Assembly (NCBI RefSeq): GCF_000156355.1
Contig: NZ_GG657906.1
Location: forward strand, 82,725 to 146,724
DNA from: Methylophaga thiooxydans DMS010
GTDB lineage: Bacteria; Pseudomonadota; Gammaproteobacteria; Nitrosococcales; Methylophagaceae
Direction: 5' to 3'
Length of the DNA stretch: 64,000 nucleotides
A program made the translations under genes and the position numbers. How positions within the stretch are numbered: position 1 is the first letter of the stretch; each line of letters begins with the position of its first letter. The notes beneath the pieces are model-generated. The model did no database searches. It had not been told where the DNA came from and worked only from the letters and a program-made list of their open reading frames with translations. Below are positions 39,152-48,006 of this stretch, in pieces.

Positions 39152-39439
39152 ATGAAAAAATTGACCTTAAGCATTTTTGCTGGCGCTTTATTAGTTTCTG
39201 CTCCAACGTTTGCTGATACAGCAGAGAAAAGCTTTGCTCAGCAAATGGATATGCAAAAAACGCAACTGCGTCCACAAGCCTTTAATTTCTTCTCAGATCG
39301 CTACCTTCAAACGCATACACAAAAAACAGCCAGCCTGACATTTAAGGCTCAGCTGGATAGCCAGAAAGGCTTATTAAGAACACAAGAGTTTAATCCCATT
39401 AGTGATGCGTACATGCAGGTCAAAGCGCGTCAATCTTAA
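39152..39439 (+). CDS. Small exported protein with two ~28-residue repeats
   Basis: This 95-residue protein has a clear signal sequence (1-21, VSAPTFADTAEK). The mature part contains two similar units: FAQQMDMQKTQLRPQAFNFF... at about 28-55 and FKAQLDSQKGLLRTQEFNPI... at about 64-91, sharing the pattern F-x-x-Q-x-D-x-Q-K-x-x-L-R-x-Q-x-F-N. I do not recognise a family. A terminator follows directly. The 186 bases between dinG and this gene hold no open frame and may be a long leader. Confidence 0.75.
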   Translation: MKKLTLSIFAGALLVSAPTFADTAEKSFAQQMDMQKTQLRPQAFNFFSDRYLQTHTQKTASLTFKAQLDSQKGLLRTQEFNPISDAYMQVKARQS

Positions 39440-39460
39440 TCGTAGCGTTTAAACAAACAA

Positions 39461-39488
39461 AAAACCCGGCCTTGGCCGGGTTTTTTTT
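39461..39488. terminator. Strong bidirectional terminator
   Basis: AAAACCCGGCC (39461-39471) and GGCCGGGTTTT (39474-39484) pair perfectly around TT, with a T-run after and an A-run before. It ends the small exported gene on the + strand and can also end ppiC on the - strand. Confidence 0.92.
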
Positions 39489-39505
39489 GGGTACTAGATA
39501 ATTCA

Positions 39506-39787
39506 TTACTCTGAACGGCTAGTGACTTCCAACAGATGATAACCAAACTGTGTTTGTACCGGGCCTTGAACGGTATTCACTGGCGCAGAAAACACAACTT
39601 TATCAAACTCTGGCACCATCATGCCGGGGCCAAATTCACCTAAATCGCCGCCACTACGGCCTGACGGGCATGAAGAATGTTCTTTAGCGATGTCGGCAAA
39701 ATCGGCACCTTGTTCGATTTCACGTTTCAGTTCCAGACAGATTTCTTCACTCTCGACCAGAATATGTCTTGCGGTTGCTTTTGCCAT
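39506..39787 (-). CDS. ppiC: Parvulin-type peptidyl-prolyl isomerase C
   Basis: This 93-residue single-domain parvulin matches E. coli PpiC (93 residues): ARHILVESEE at the start, SSCPSGRSGGDLGEFGPGMM in the middle and FGYHLLEVTSR at the end. It has no signal sequence, so it is cytoplasmic. ATG 39787 is chosen; the TTG at 39796 forms part of its GAAAGAA ribosome site. Confidence 0.95.
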   Translation of the reverse strand: MAKATARHILVESEEICLELKREIEQGADFADIAKEHSSCPSGRSGGDLGEFGPGMMVPEFDKVVFSAPVNTVQGPVQTQFGYHLLEVTSRSE

Positions 39788-39826
39788 TTCTTTCAATCTC
39801 GTTTGCTAAAACTTTTATTATAACAG

Positions 39827-40513
39827 TTATGTGCTCGCTTTGAGACTGTCGAGCAGGGCTTGTGCAGTTACGACGGAAGATTGTGGGTTTTGCCCCGTGA
39901 TTACTAAACCGTCTGCACAATAATAAGCCGCCCAGTCATCCGCTTTGGTGTAACAACTTCCTTGCGCCTTTAATGCATCTTCCAACAGGTATGGCACGAT
40001 ATGAGTCAGGCCAACGCCTTCTTCTTCTGTGTTGCTGAAGCCGGTCACCGATTTATTTTTAATGATGGAATCACCATTCGGTGCTTTGACATTTAATAAC
40101 ACAGCAGGCGCATGACAAACCGTCGCTACAGGCTTACCCTGAGCGATGAAGTCTTGGATAAGGTTGATTGAGTAGGGTGAACAGTACAAATCCCATAATG
40201 GGCCATGTCCACCGGGATAGAACACCGCATCGTAATCATCAGCTCTGAGTTGTGCCAACGGTAATGTATTGGCTAATTGCTTTTGTGCAGCTGTATCAGT
40301 GTCAAAACGATGTGTCGATTCAGTCTGAAAGTCAGCAGCGGTACTTTTAGGATCCAGTGGTGGTTGGCCACCGTTGGGCGAGGCGATGGTAACGTCAATA
40401 TCGGCATCTTTGAAAACATAAAATGGGGCAGCGAATTCCTCAAGCCAGAATCCCGTTTTTTCTCCAGTCGTTCCTAACCGATCATGTGATGTCAGTACCA
40501 TTAAAATGTGCAT
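39827..40513 (-). CDS. DJ-1/PfpI family protein (Hsp31-like)
   Basis: This 228-residue protein has the nucleophile-elbow Cys in ATVCHAPAVLLN (about 134) and the conserved acidic residue in GEKTGFWLEEF (about 17-27). It matches the Hsp31/glyoxalase III branch, which detoxifies methylglyoxal or acts as a holding chaperone. It is transcribed alone; the divergent metY gene starts 98 bases away. Confidence 0.88.
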   Translation of the reverse strand: MHILMVLTSHDRLGTTGEKTGFWLEEFAAPFYVFKDADIDVTIASPNGGQPPLDPKSTAADFQTESTHRFDTDTAAQKQLANTLPLAQLRADDYDAVFYPGGHGPLWDLYCSPYSINLIQDFIAQGKPVATVCHAPAVLLNVKAPNGDSIIKNKSVTGFSNTEEEGVGLTHIVPYLLEDALKAQGSCYTKADDWAAYYCADGLVITGQNPQSSVVTAQALLDSLKAST

Positions 40514-40611
40514 GAAACCTCCTATAGCTGTGGTAAATGACTAGTGACATTGTATTGTTGACAGTTCATCATGCGTATTTACTTCACGTTATAAGAAAGA
40601 GAGAGAAAACA

Positions 40612-41886
40612 ATGAAAATAGAAACCTTATGTCTGCACGAGGGGTATGAGACGGATCCTGTTACCAAATCATGCGCGGTTCCTATTTATCAAACAGTAGC
40701 CTATGAATTTGATAATGCGCAGCATGGTGCTGACTTGTTTAATCTGGATGTACCGGGAAATATCTATTCACGCATTATGAACCCAACCTGGGATGTGCTT
40801 GAAAAGCGTGTTGCAGCATTAGAGGGAGGCCTCGCGGCATTAGCCGTTTCTGCCGGTAGTGCTGCGATTCACTATGCCATTTTGACCATTGCTGAGGCTG
40901 GCGACAATATTGTCACAACGCCACAATTATACGGTGGCACTTACACCTTATTTGCTCATATGCTGCCTAAACTGGGTATTGAGGTGCGCTTTGCTGCAAC
41001 TGACCAACCAGAAGCAATGGCGAGTCTGATTGATGACAATACCAAAGCCGTGTTTTGTGAAACCATAGGCAATCCAGCCGGTAATATCATTGATATTGAA
41101 GCCGTTGCACAACTTGCTCACGCACAGGGTGTGCCATTGATTGTTGATAACACGGTTGCCACGCCGGCTCTGCTAAGGCCTATCGATTACGGGGCAGACA
41201 TTGTCGTGCATTCACTGACTAAGTACATGGGCGGTCATGGCACAACACTGGGCGGTATTATTGTTGATTCAGGTAAATTCCCCTGGACTCAACACAAAGC
41301 GAAATTCCCTATGTTGAATGAGCCGGAAGCGGCCTATCATGGCGTTGTTTATACGGAGCAGTTTGGCGAAGCGGCTTTCATAGCAAGGGCAAGAACAGTA
41401 CCGCTGCGTAACACCGGCTCTGCCTTATCGCCGATGAATGCATTCATGTTATTACAAGGTATTGAAACCTTACCGTTACGAATGGAACGTCATTGTGAAA
41501 ACGCTGCTGCGGTTGCCGAGTTTTTATCGCAACATGACAAGGTTGAATGGGTTAATTATGCCGGCCTGGAAACTGACAAGTATCATCGGTTGGCACAAAA
41601 ATACTTTGATGGTAAACCGTCATCATTACTGACTTTCGGCATTAAAGGTGGATTTGAAGCTGGCGTTAAATTTTACGATGCGCTGAACATGATCAAACGC
41701 TTGGTTAACATTGGTGATACAAAAACCTTAGCTTGTCATCCAGCTTCGACGACTCACCGTCAGCTTGAACCCCACGAATTAAAAACAGCAGGTGTAACGC
41801 CAGAAATGTTGCGACTTTGTGTGGGAATAGAACATATCGATGACATCTTGGCCGACATTAGCCAAGCATTTGAGGCCGTTAAATAA
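40612..41886 (+). CDS. metY: O-acetylhomoserine sulfhydrylase (MetY-type)
   Basis: This 424-residue PLP enzyme of the Cys/Met metabolism family makes homocysteine from O-acetylhomoserine and sulfide. PLP-binding Lys lies in HSLTKYMGGHG (about 204). The N-terminal METLCLHEGYETDP-like region is typical of the 430-residue MetY branch rather than cystathionine synthases. ATG 40612 follows AAAGAGAGAG. Its end overlaps the convergent hydrolase gene by 8 bases. Confidence 0.92.
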   Translation: MKIETLCLHEGYETDPVTKSCAVPIYQTVAYEFDNAQHGADLFNLDVPGNIYSRIMNPTWDVLEKRVAALEGGLAALAVSAGSAAIHYAILTIAEAGDNIVTTPQLYGGTYTLFAHMLPKLGIEVRFAATDQPEAMASLIDDNTKAVFCETIGNPAGNIIDIEAVAQLAHAQGVPLIVDNTVATPALLRPIDYGADIVVHSLTKYMGGHGTTLGGIIVDSGKFPWTQHKAKFPMLNEPEAAYHGVVYTEQFGEAAFIARARTVPLRNTGSALSPMNAFMLLQGIETLPLRMERHCENAAAVAEFLSQHDKVEWVNYAGLETDKYHRLAQKYFDGKPSSLLTFGIKGGFEAGVKFYDALNMIKRLVNIGDTKTLACHPASTTHRQLEPHELKTAGVTPEMLRLCVGIEHIDDILADISQAFEAVK

Positions 41887-42514
41887 ACTTGCCGTATTGT
41901 AAAAATTGAATTGTTTGATGACAAACCTGCCGGTTACGCATGATGAAAGGATGGCTGACCGGCAGAATCAAATGTGCAGACATGCCCGCTAATTTGGTCG
42001 ACTCAACACTGACTTTACCATCATTCGGTTTGGGTAATAACGTTGATAAATAGTAGTTAATGGAGCGACTACCCGCGATGATACCAAGCTCAAAGTTAGC
42101 GTCAGGAAGATGATGAGGGATACCTGATGCATCCGTCCCGAGTTGCTGACCTGCAGGGCCATTAAACCAGTGAAACAACGGCCAATGTTTCATCCTGTCG
42201 ACCACTTCAGAGCCTTGATTGGGTGGCGCCAACATAACCACTCTGCCAAGTTTAGGTATCTCATGCTGACTCAGGTAATAGCGTAAAAGTATTCCTCCTA
42301 ATGAATGGGTAACAAAGTGGACTTTGTCGCAGTTTGGTATACGCTCGATAAGCTGATCAAACACCTTTTCTGAGAGCATTTCAATCGACAGTTTCTGCGA
42401 TGGATAGGAGCAATTATCAACGCTGAATCCCGAACGAATTAAGGTTCTGGATAGGTAGTTCATACTGCGCGATGATCTGGCCAGTCCATGTAGCAAAATA
42501 ACGTGTTGTTTCAT
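41879..42514 (-). CDS. Alpha/beta hydrolase (lipase-like)
   Basis: This 211-residue protein has an alpha/beta hydrolase start (VILLHGLARSSRSM, oxyanion-type HG) and a nucleophile elbow THSLGG (about 70-75). Catalytic His is probably in LPVSHPFIMRN near the end. It resembles the short PGAP1/LipB-like esterases common in gammaproteobacteria. The substrate is unknown. Confidence 0.85.
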   Translation of the reverse strand: MKQHVILLHGLARSSRSMNYLSRTLIRSGFSVDNCSYPSQKLSIEMLSEKVFDQLIERIPNCDKVHFVTHSLGGILLRYYLSQHEIPKLGRVVMLAPPNQGSEVVDRMKHWPLFHWFNGPAGQQLGTDASGIPHHLPDANFELGIIAGSRSINYYLSTLLPKPNDGKVSVESTKLAGMSAHLILPVSHPFIMRNRQVCHQTIQFLQYGKFI

Positions 42515-42567
42515 TGGCAGAATAACGGTGATGAGTCCATCACAAGATTACTACTGAACAGTCTGTT

Positions 42568-43041
42568 TTATAAGCCCATCTCTGAAAGGTTCGGATAGTC
42601 ATCAGGGCGCGGGCCGGCAGGCCAGTCAAGTTTTCGATCAGCTTCTTTGATTGGCATATCATTGATACTGGCATAGCGCGTTTGCATCAGGCCGTTTTCA
42701 TCAAACTCCCAGTTTTCATTTCCATAAGAGCGAAACCAGTTGCCAGCATCGTCACGCCATTCATAAGCAAACCTGACAGCAATCCGGTTCGCGTTAAAGG
42801 CCCAAAGCTCTTTTACCAGTCGGTAGTCATTTTCGCGTTGCCACTTTTTCGTTAAAAACGTTTTTATTTGTTCACGACCATGTGGAAATTCATCACGATT
42901 TCGCCAACGACTATTGATGGTATAGGCCAAGGCGACTTTTTCGGGATCTTTTGTATTCCAGGCATTTTCCGCCATGCGGACTTTTTGTTTTGCACTGGCC
43001 TCATCAAAAGGAGGAAAGGGCGGCTTGGTTTCAATAGTCAT
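42568..43041 (-). CDS. DUF1348 (NTF2-like) protein
   Basis: This 157-residue NTF2-fold protein of the DUF1348 family has the recognisable blocks [45 protein letters not shown] and [13 protein letters not shown]. It diverges from the TetR gene, with an operator-like palindrome between them. The function of the family is unknown, though members are often under TetR control. Confidence 0.88.
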   Translation of the reverse strand: MTIETKPPFPPFDEASAKQKVRMAENAWNTKDPEKVALAYTINSRWRNRDEFPHGREQIKTFLTKKWQRENDYRLVKELWAFNANRIAVRFAYEWRDDAGNWFRSYGNENWEFDENGLMQTRYASINDMPIKEADRKLDWPAGPRPDDYPNLSEMGL

Positions 43042-43070
43042 AGCGGATCTCTGCATTAGGTAGAACATAT

Positions 43071-43089
43071 TGTCTACTCATGGTAGACA
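43071..43089. promoter_or_regulatory. TetR-type operator palindrome
   Basis: TGTCTAC (43071-43077) and GTAGACA (43083-43089) form perfect 7-bp arms separated by 5 bases, in the divergent gap between the DUF1348 and TetR genes. It is the natural binding site of the adjacent TetR regulator and would control both genes. Confidence 0.7.
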
Positions 43090-43138
43090 GATCGGTATAC
43101 CCATATCAAGATGACCATGAGAAGAGTACGGAATAGAG

Positions 43139-43714
43139 ATGAACAAACGACAGCAACTTATCGAGCAAGCCTTTCAGCTGTTTTATCAGCAGGGTATTCA
43201 TGCCGTGGGAATAAACCAGATAGTGAGGCAAGCAAAGGTCGCTAAGAAGACCTTGTATTCACACTTTGAAAGTAAAGATGCTTTGATAGAAGCAGTGTTA
43301 GCCTATCGTGATGAACGATTTTTGGTGTGGCTAGACAAGAGAATGACGTCAGTAGAACCAGGCAAACCTGCCTTACTCGTCATGTTTGATGCTTTAGATG
43401 ATTGGTTTAATAACCGTGTTCCCACGTTGGCAAACTTCCATGGCTGTTTTTTTATTAACACCTGCTCTGAATATGGAAATCCTGAATCAACTATCTATCA
43501 ACTTTGCCAACGGCATAAACTACGTGTGCGTGAGTTGATTATGTCTCACGTAAAACAACTACAGCTAAATGAAGATGTGAATGTGCTGACCGATCGGCTT
43601 GTGCTATTGAAGGAGGGGGCGATTGTCACGGCACAGGTGCAAGCTGATAAGGCTGCTGCAAAAAAAGCGAAACTTATCGCCGAACAATTATTACCTGATG
43701 CCTCGTTAGTCTGA
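43139..43714 (+). CDS. TetR/AcrR family transcriptional regulator
   Basis: This 191-residue repressor has the N-terminal TetR helix-turn-helix (about 5-50, AFQLFYQQGIHAVGINQIVRQAKVAKKTLYSHF order) and a C-terminal ligand domain of the TetR_C type (FHGCFFINTCSEYGNPES). It probably regulates itself and the divergent DUF1348 gene. The ligand is unknown. Confidence 0.92.
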   Translation: MNKRQQLIEQAFQLFYQQGIHAVGINQIVRQAKVAKKTLYSHFESKDALIEAVLAYRDERFLVWLDKRMTSVEPGKPALLVMFDALDDWFNNRVPTLANFHGCFFINTCSEYGNPESTIYQLCQRHKLRVRELIMSHVKQLQLNEDVNVLTDRLVLLKEGAIVTAQVQADKAAAKKAKLIAEQLLPDASLV

Positions 43715-43924
43715 AATCAGCAAGGTAATGTCTTCGAACGTGACTTCATCGCCGGCGACAATCTTACGACGTTTGCGTGTTTCGGCTTCACCATTGACTG
43801 CCACTAAGCCTTGTTCGATTAACATTTTTGCTTCGGCACCACTTGATGCAATACCCTCAAATTTGAGAATTTTGTATAACTCTACGGGGCTCGTTGTTAA
43901 CTCGACTTCTACGGTTTGACTCAT
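43706..43924 (-). CDS. S4-domain RNA-binding protein (YbcJ-like)
   Basis: This 72-residue protein is essentially one S4 RNA-binding domain (LYKILKFEGIASSGAEAKML ... VNGEAETRKRRKI). The E. coli counterpart YbcJ is of unclear role, possibly ribosome-linked. It overlaps the TetR gene end by 9 bases. Confidence 0.9.
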   Translation of the reverse strand: MSQTVEVELTTSPVELYKILKFEGIASSGAEAKMLIEQGLVAVNGEAETRKRRKIVAGDEVTFEDITLLISD

Positions 43925-44116
43925 ACTGTTACCTTAAATAAAAGTTTAATAATAGCTGTGAATTATGACATTTCTAAGAAGTTGCACACAAAGCGAAAGG
44001 CTTTCGTCGTTTAATTCATAATACGCTTCTCAGCAATAAACTATGTGCATAGTCTCACTTGCTTTGGCATTACTCATGTATAGTTTATGAGTCAAAATCA
44101 GTGACGAGTGCAGACT

Positions 44117-44425
44117 ATGAAATACTTGGTTAAGTTAGTCCAACTGGGAATCGTGCTGGTAATTTTATATCCGATTTATTATGTCTGGGATACTGATCGC
44201 ATTGATAATTTCTGTGAAGGTATCAAGCCAGCTATGTCAGTAGAAGCGCTTAATGCTCTGGCAGAGCGACATGGACTGACATTGAATGCCCCAGAAGATC
44301 TAACGTCCGCAGGTGGGTTATGGATCACCTCAGTGGAGTCACATGCATCATTTAGTGGCTATGCTTGTGTGATAAAAGGTGCTGCTAACAGAGTGGCAGT
44401 AGCACAAGTCATCAAGACGGAATAA
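44117..44425 (+). CDS. Small membrane-anchored hypothetical protein
   Basis: This 102-residue protein has an N-terminal membrane helix (about 7-24, VQLGIVLVILYPIYYVW) followed by a short periplasmic domain containing two cysteines (in NFCEGIKPAMS and GYACVIKG) that could pair. I do not recognise a family. ATG 44117 is preferred over GTG 44108, with GACGAG ahead. A strong terminator follows. Confidence 0.7.
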   Translation: MKYLVKLVQLGIVLVILYPIYYVWDTDRIDNFCEGIKPAMSVEALNALAERHGLTLNAPEDLTSAGGLWITSVESHASFSGYACVIKGAANRVAVAQVIKTE

Positions 44426-44460
44426 AAAAAGACCCCGCTTAAGCGGGGTCACGTTTTTTT
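44424..44460. terminator. Bidirectional terminator between the hypothetical gene and oadB
   Basis: GACCCCGCTTAAGCGGGGTC (44431-44450) is a perfect palindrome with a T-run after it (44454-44460) and an A-run before it (44424-44430). It ends oadGAB on the reverse strand and the small membrane protein gene on the forward strand. Confidence 0.93.
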
Positions 44461-45592
44461 AAGCACCGATATAGTTAATCAATATACCTGCGGCGACTGC
44501 CGAGCCGATAACACCGGCGACATTCGGTCCCATCGCATGCATTAGCAGGAAGTTATGCGGGTCAGATTCGAGTCCCATCTTATTGGATACCCTTGCTGCC
44601 ATAGGTACTGCAGAAACACCTGCTGAGCCAATAAGTGGGTTAATCGGTTCCTTGATCAGTTTGTTCAAGATTTTTGCCATCAATACGCCACACGCTGTAC
44701 CAATTGCAAATGCTCCCATACCTAATACAAGAATACCTAAGGTCTGAAGATCCAAAAACTTGTCTGCACTAAGTTTAGAACCGACTGCCAAACCCAGGAA
44801 GATAGTAACGGTGTTGATTAAAGAATTTTGAGTGGTGTTGCTTAAGCGATCAACTACCGCACATTCTTTCATCAAATTACCAAAACAGAACATACCCAAC
44901 AGCGGAGCGGCATCAGGGAGCAGGAAAGCAACCAGAATCAACAGCAATAATGGGAAAACAATTTTCTCACGCTGTGATACATGGCGTTGTTGGACCATTT
45001 TAATTTTACGTTCTGATTCTGATGTCAGTGCACGCATGATAGGTGGCTGAATCAGCGGTACCAATGCCATGTAAGAGTAGGATGCTACCGCAATTGCACC
45101 TAATAAATCAGGAGCTAGTTTACTCGCTACGTAAATCGATGTTGGGCCATCAGCACCACCGATGATACCGATAGCGGCAGCATCAGACAGACTAAAGTCA
45201 AAAATACCGTAGTAAGACAGCACCACCGCGCCCATCAGCGTGGCAAAGATACCAAACTGGGCGGCAGCACCTAAAAACAAGGTTTTAGGGTTAGCCAGCA
45301 GGGGACCGAAGTCGGTCATCGCGCCCACACCCATAAAGATGATGAGGGGGAAAGCACCACTTTCAATACCGACAGTATAGAAAATATGTAAGATACCACC
45401 CGCTTCAGCCAAGCCTGCACCGGGAATATTCGCCAGCACACCACCAAAGCCAATCGGAACTAACAAGAGGGGCTCAAAGTTCTTTTTGATAGCAAGGTAC
45501 AACAGAAGCATACCGATCAGGATCATAACGCCTTGCCCCGGCGTTATCTGATGAATACCGGTCGCTTCCCAGAGATGAATCAGTTTATCCAT
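44459..45592 (-). CDS. oadB: Oxaloacetate decarboxylase Na+ pump, beta subunit
   Basis: This 377-residue membrane subunit carries sodium out while decarboxylating the carboxybiotin delivered by OadA. It has about nine to eleven helices and key blocks [15 protein letters not shown], which includes the conserved Asp implicated in sodium transport, and the late [19 protein letters not shown]. It is the last gene of oadG-oadA-oadB and ends at the strong terminator. Confidence 0.96.
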   Translation of the reverse strand: MDKLIHLWEATGIHQITPGQGVMILIGMLLLYLAIKKNFEPLLLVPIGFGGVLANIPGAGLAEAGGILHIFYTVGIESGAFPLIIFMGVGAMTDFGPLLANPKTLFLGAAAQFGIFATLMGAVVLSYYGIFDFSLSDAAAIGIIGGADGPTSIYVASKLAPDLLGAIAVASYSYMALVPLIQPPIMRALTSESERKIKMVQQRHVSQREKIVFPLLLLILVAFLLPDAAPLLGMFCFGNLMKECAVVDRLSNTTQNSLINTVTIFLGLAVGSKLSADKFLDLQTLGILVLGMGAFAIGTACGVLMAKILNKLIKEPINPLIGSAGVSAVPMAARVSNKMGLESDPHNFLLMHAMGPNVAGVIGSAVAAGILINYIGA

Positions 45593-45608
45593 GAATTAAA
45601 TCCTTAAC

Positions 45609-47396
45609 TTAAGCGATAGTGGCGAGTTGGTCGCCGACTTTGACGGCATCGCCCTGTTTAACAGAAATCGATGCCACGGTGCCTGATTTTGATGCGACGA
45701 TCTGGGTTTCCATTTTCATCGCTTCTAAAATCAGCAGCGTATCGCCTTCATTAACTTGTTGACCGACTGCAACCTGAATTTTCCAGATATTGCCAGACAA
45801 TGGTGCGGTAACGGGTTCACCATCTCCGCTAGGTGCTGGTGATGCCGCGGGAGTGTTGTTGCTTGTCTCAACGTGGCTGATATCACCACCTTCGTTAACC
45901 TGTACAACATAACTCTGACCATTCACTTTAATGGTGTATGTTTCTTCATCAGCATCGCTAGCCTGATTAGAAGAGGATGTCGCTGCGGCTTGAGCCGTTG
46001 GCACAGGTTCAAACGCATCTGGATTGTCACGGTTTTGCAGGAATTTCAAGCCGATTTGTGGGAACAGGGCATAGGTCAGCACATCATCAACCTGGTGCTC
46101 ACCTTCTGCCAATTCAAAACCTTCTTTATCGGCTTCTTGAAGTAATTCAGTTGTGAGTTTATCCATTTCTGGTTCCAGCAAATCAGCTGGACGACAGGTA
46201 ATTGCTTCACCACCTTCTAACACACGATCTTGCAGTTCTTTGTTGTAAGGTGCTGGGGCAGAACCGTATTCACCTTTCAACACACCTGCGGTTTCAGCGG
46301 TAACCGTTTTATAACGCTCGCCGGTCATGACGTTGATAACGGCCTGTGTACCAACAATTTGTGATGTGGGTGTAACCAGGGGAATAAAGCCTAAATCTTC
46401 ACGAACACGTGGAATTTCTTTCAGCACTTCATCCATGCGGTCCAGGGCATTTTGTTCACGCAGTTGGCTTTCCATATTGGTCAACATGCCGCCCGGCACT
46501 TGTGCCACCAGAATTCGAGAATCAACGCCGCGCAATGAGCCTTCGAACGCGGCATATTTTTTACGTACTTCACGGAAATACGCGGCGACTTCTTCTAACA
46601 GTTCAATATTTAAGCCAGTATCACGGTCTGTGTCTTCAAAGATCGACACAACAGATTCAGTTGCTGAGTGACCATAGGTCATCGACATCGATGAAATCGC
46701 CGAGTCAACATTATCAATGCCCGCCTCAACACACTTCATAATGGTCGCTGTCGACAAACCAGTGGTGGCGTGTGACTGCATATGTATTGGAATATCAATA
46801 GCTTGCTTAAGACTTTGAACTAGCTCGTAGGCTACGTAAGGCTTAAGTAAACCAGCCATATCCTTGATGGCGAGGGAATGAGCACCCATGTCCTCAATTC
46901 GTTTTGCCATATCAACCCAGGATTGCAGATTGTGGACAGGGCTCAACGTGTAGGCAATGGTGCCTTGTGCATGGCGATCATTTTCCAGAACGGCTTTAAT
47001 TGCAGTTTCCAGATTGCGTGGGTCATTCATTGCGTCGAATACGCGGAATACATCGACACCATTGATAGCTGCACGCTCAACAAACTTTCTGACAACATCA
47101 TCGGCATAATGACGGTAGCCAAGCAGGTTTTGACCACGTAGTAACATCTGTTGACGTGTGTTGGGCATAGCGGCTTTCAAGCTTCGAATACGATGCCAGG
47201 GATCTTCACCCAGATAACGAATACAAGCATCAAACGTGGCACCACCCCAGCTTTCAACAGACCAGAAACCTATTTGATCCAGTTTGTCAGCGATAGGCAG
47301 CATGTCATCAAGACGTAGCCTGGTGGCGAAAAGGGATTGATGGGCATCACGCAGAACGACGTCTGTGATCCCTAGGGCTTTTTTTGCTTCGGTCAT
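45609..47396 (-). CDS. oadA: Oxaloacetate decarboxylase alpha subunit (biotin protein)
   Basis: This 595-residue cytoplasmic subunit has the carboxyltransferase domain at the N-terminal side ([15 protein letters not shown]; metal-binding HSHATTG-like QSHATTGLS) and a C-terminal biotinyl domain with the biotin lysine in EAMKMET (near residue 561), linked by an Ala/Ser/Pro-rich hinge. It starts the transfer of CO2 from oxaloacetate to biotin. Ten or so bases separate it from oadB. Confidence 0.96.
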   Translation of the reverse strand: MTEAKKALGITDVVLRDAHQSLFATRLRLDDMLPIADKLDQIGFWSVESWGGATFDACIRYLGEDPWHRIRSLKAAMPNTRQQMLLRGQNLLGYRHYADDVVRKFVERAAINGVDVFRVFDAMNDPRNLETAIKAVLENDRHAQGTIAYTLSPVHNLQSWVDMAKRIEDMGAHSLAIKDMAGLLKPYVAYELVQSLKQAIDIPIHMQSHATTGLSTATIMKCVEAGIDNVDSAISSMSMTYGHSATESVVSIFEDTDRDTGLNIELLEEVAAYFREVRKKYAAFEGSLRGVDSRILVAQVPGGMLTNMESQLREQNALDRMDEVLKEIPRVREDLGFIPLVTPTSQIVGTQAVINVMTGERYKTVTAETAGVLKGEYGSAPAPYNKELQDRVLEGGEAITCRPADLLEPEMDKLTTELLQEADKEGFELAEGEHQVDDVLTYALFPQIGLKFLQNRDNPDAFEPVPTAQAAATSSSNQASDADEETYTIKVNGQSYVVQVNEGGDISHVETSNNTPAASPAPSGDGEPVTAPLSGNIWKIQVAVGQQVNEGDTLLILEAMKMETQIVASKSGTVASISVKQGDAVKVGDQLATIA

Positions 47397-47446
47397 GTTA
47401 ATGGCCTTGATTGGTTTTACAGAAATACCGGTCAGACAATGACAGG

Positions 47447-47728
47447 TTATTTATGACGTGAACGAAATTTATGTACAGCAGCCGACAAAATCGTGATTAG
47501 ATTTTTGTCATCATTGGCGTGCTGTTTAGCACTCATTGCCTGACTGATAACGGCTGTGGGAGCAGGGATACCTTCTTCTGGCAGTACGCCAACATTTTTC
47601 TCATAGCTCGTGATAATTTTCGACATGAATGTGGTGATGATTACCAACAGCGTCAAAAATACAAATACGAATCCCATGCCCACCAGCATCAGATTCAAGC
47701 CTTCAGTCATTAGATTAGATGCAGTCAT
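47447..47728 (-). CDS. oadG: Oxaloacetate decarboxylase gamma subunit
   Basis: This 93-residue protein has one N-terminal membrane helix (about 10-35, [24 protein letters not shown]) and a polar C-terminal part. It anchors OadA to OadB and may hold a zinc. The ATG at 47728 follows a strong GAGGAGG site. It is the first gene of the operon. Confidence 0.9.
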   Translation of the reverse strand: MTASNLMTEGLNLMLVGMGFVFVFLTLLVIITTFMSKIITSYEKNVGVLPEEGIPAPTAVISQAMSAKQHANDDKNLITILSAAVHKFRSRHK

Positions 47729-47754
47729 CTATCCGGCCTCCTCAGATGAAACGC

Positions 47755-47779
47755 ATAAGTCATAAAATCAATGACTTAT
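47755..47779. promoter_or_regulatory. Perfect 9-bp inverted repeat in the oadG leader
   Basis: ATAAGTCAT (47755-47763) and ATGACTTAT (47771-47779) are perfect reverse complements with a 7-base spacer. The repeat lies between the putative -10 of oadG and its ribosome site, so it fits either an operator blocking initiation or a leader hairpin. Confidence 0.5.
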
Positions 47780-47795
47780 CCCAAAACAGCCGCAG

Positions 47796-47801
47796 ATTAT
47801 A
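47796..47801 (-). promoter_or_regulatory. -10 element candidate for oadGAB
   Basis: On the reverse strand this reads TATAAT, about 68 bases before the oadG ATG. No good -35 is found at the usual distance, so an activator may be needed. Confidence 0.4.
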
Positions 47802-48006
47802 CCATTGTTAGTGGCTTAAAGTGCCATCAGACTGTCTTCATGCAGCGATACGATGCTGACAATTCTGCTGTGAAACAAGTCACAATTAGCACTATTGCTG
47901 ATACAGACTTATCCATGAGCTTTCTGTCACGGACAATTTTTTGTCTGATGTGCGGAAAATCTGCCAAGCTTGTCATCATTATTACTTTGCAATGATAGGA
48001 AGCCTT

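Noticed and set aside
47771..47995. 74-residue + strand frame between oadG and RNase J
   Set aside because: It starts within the oadG leader inverted repeat, has no ribosome site and no domain.
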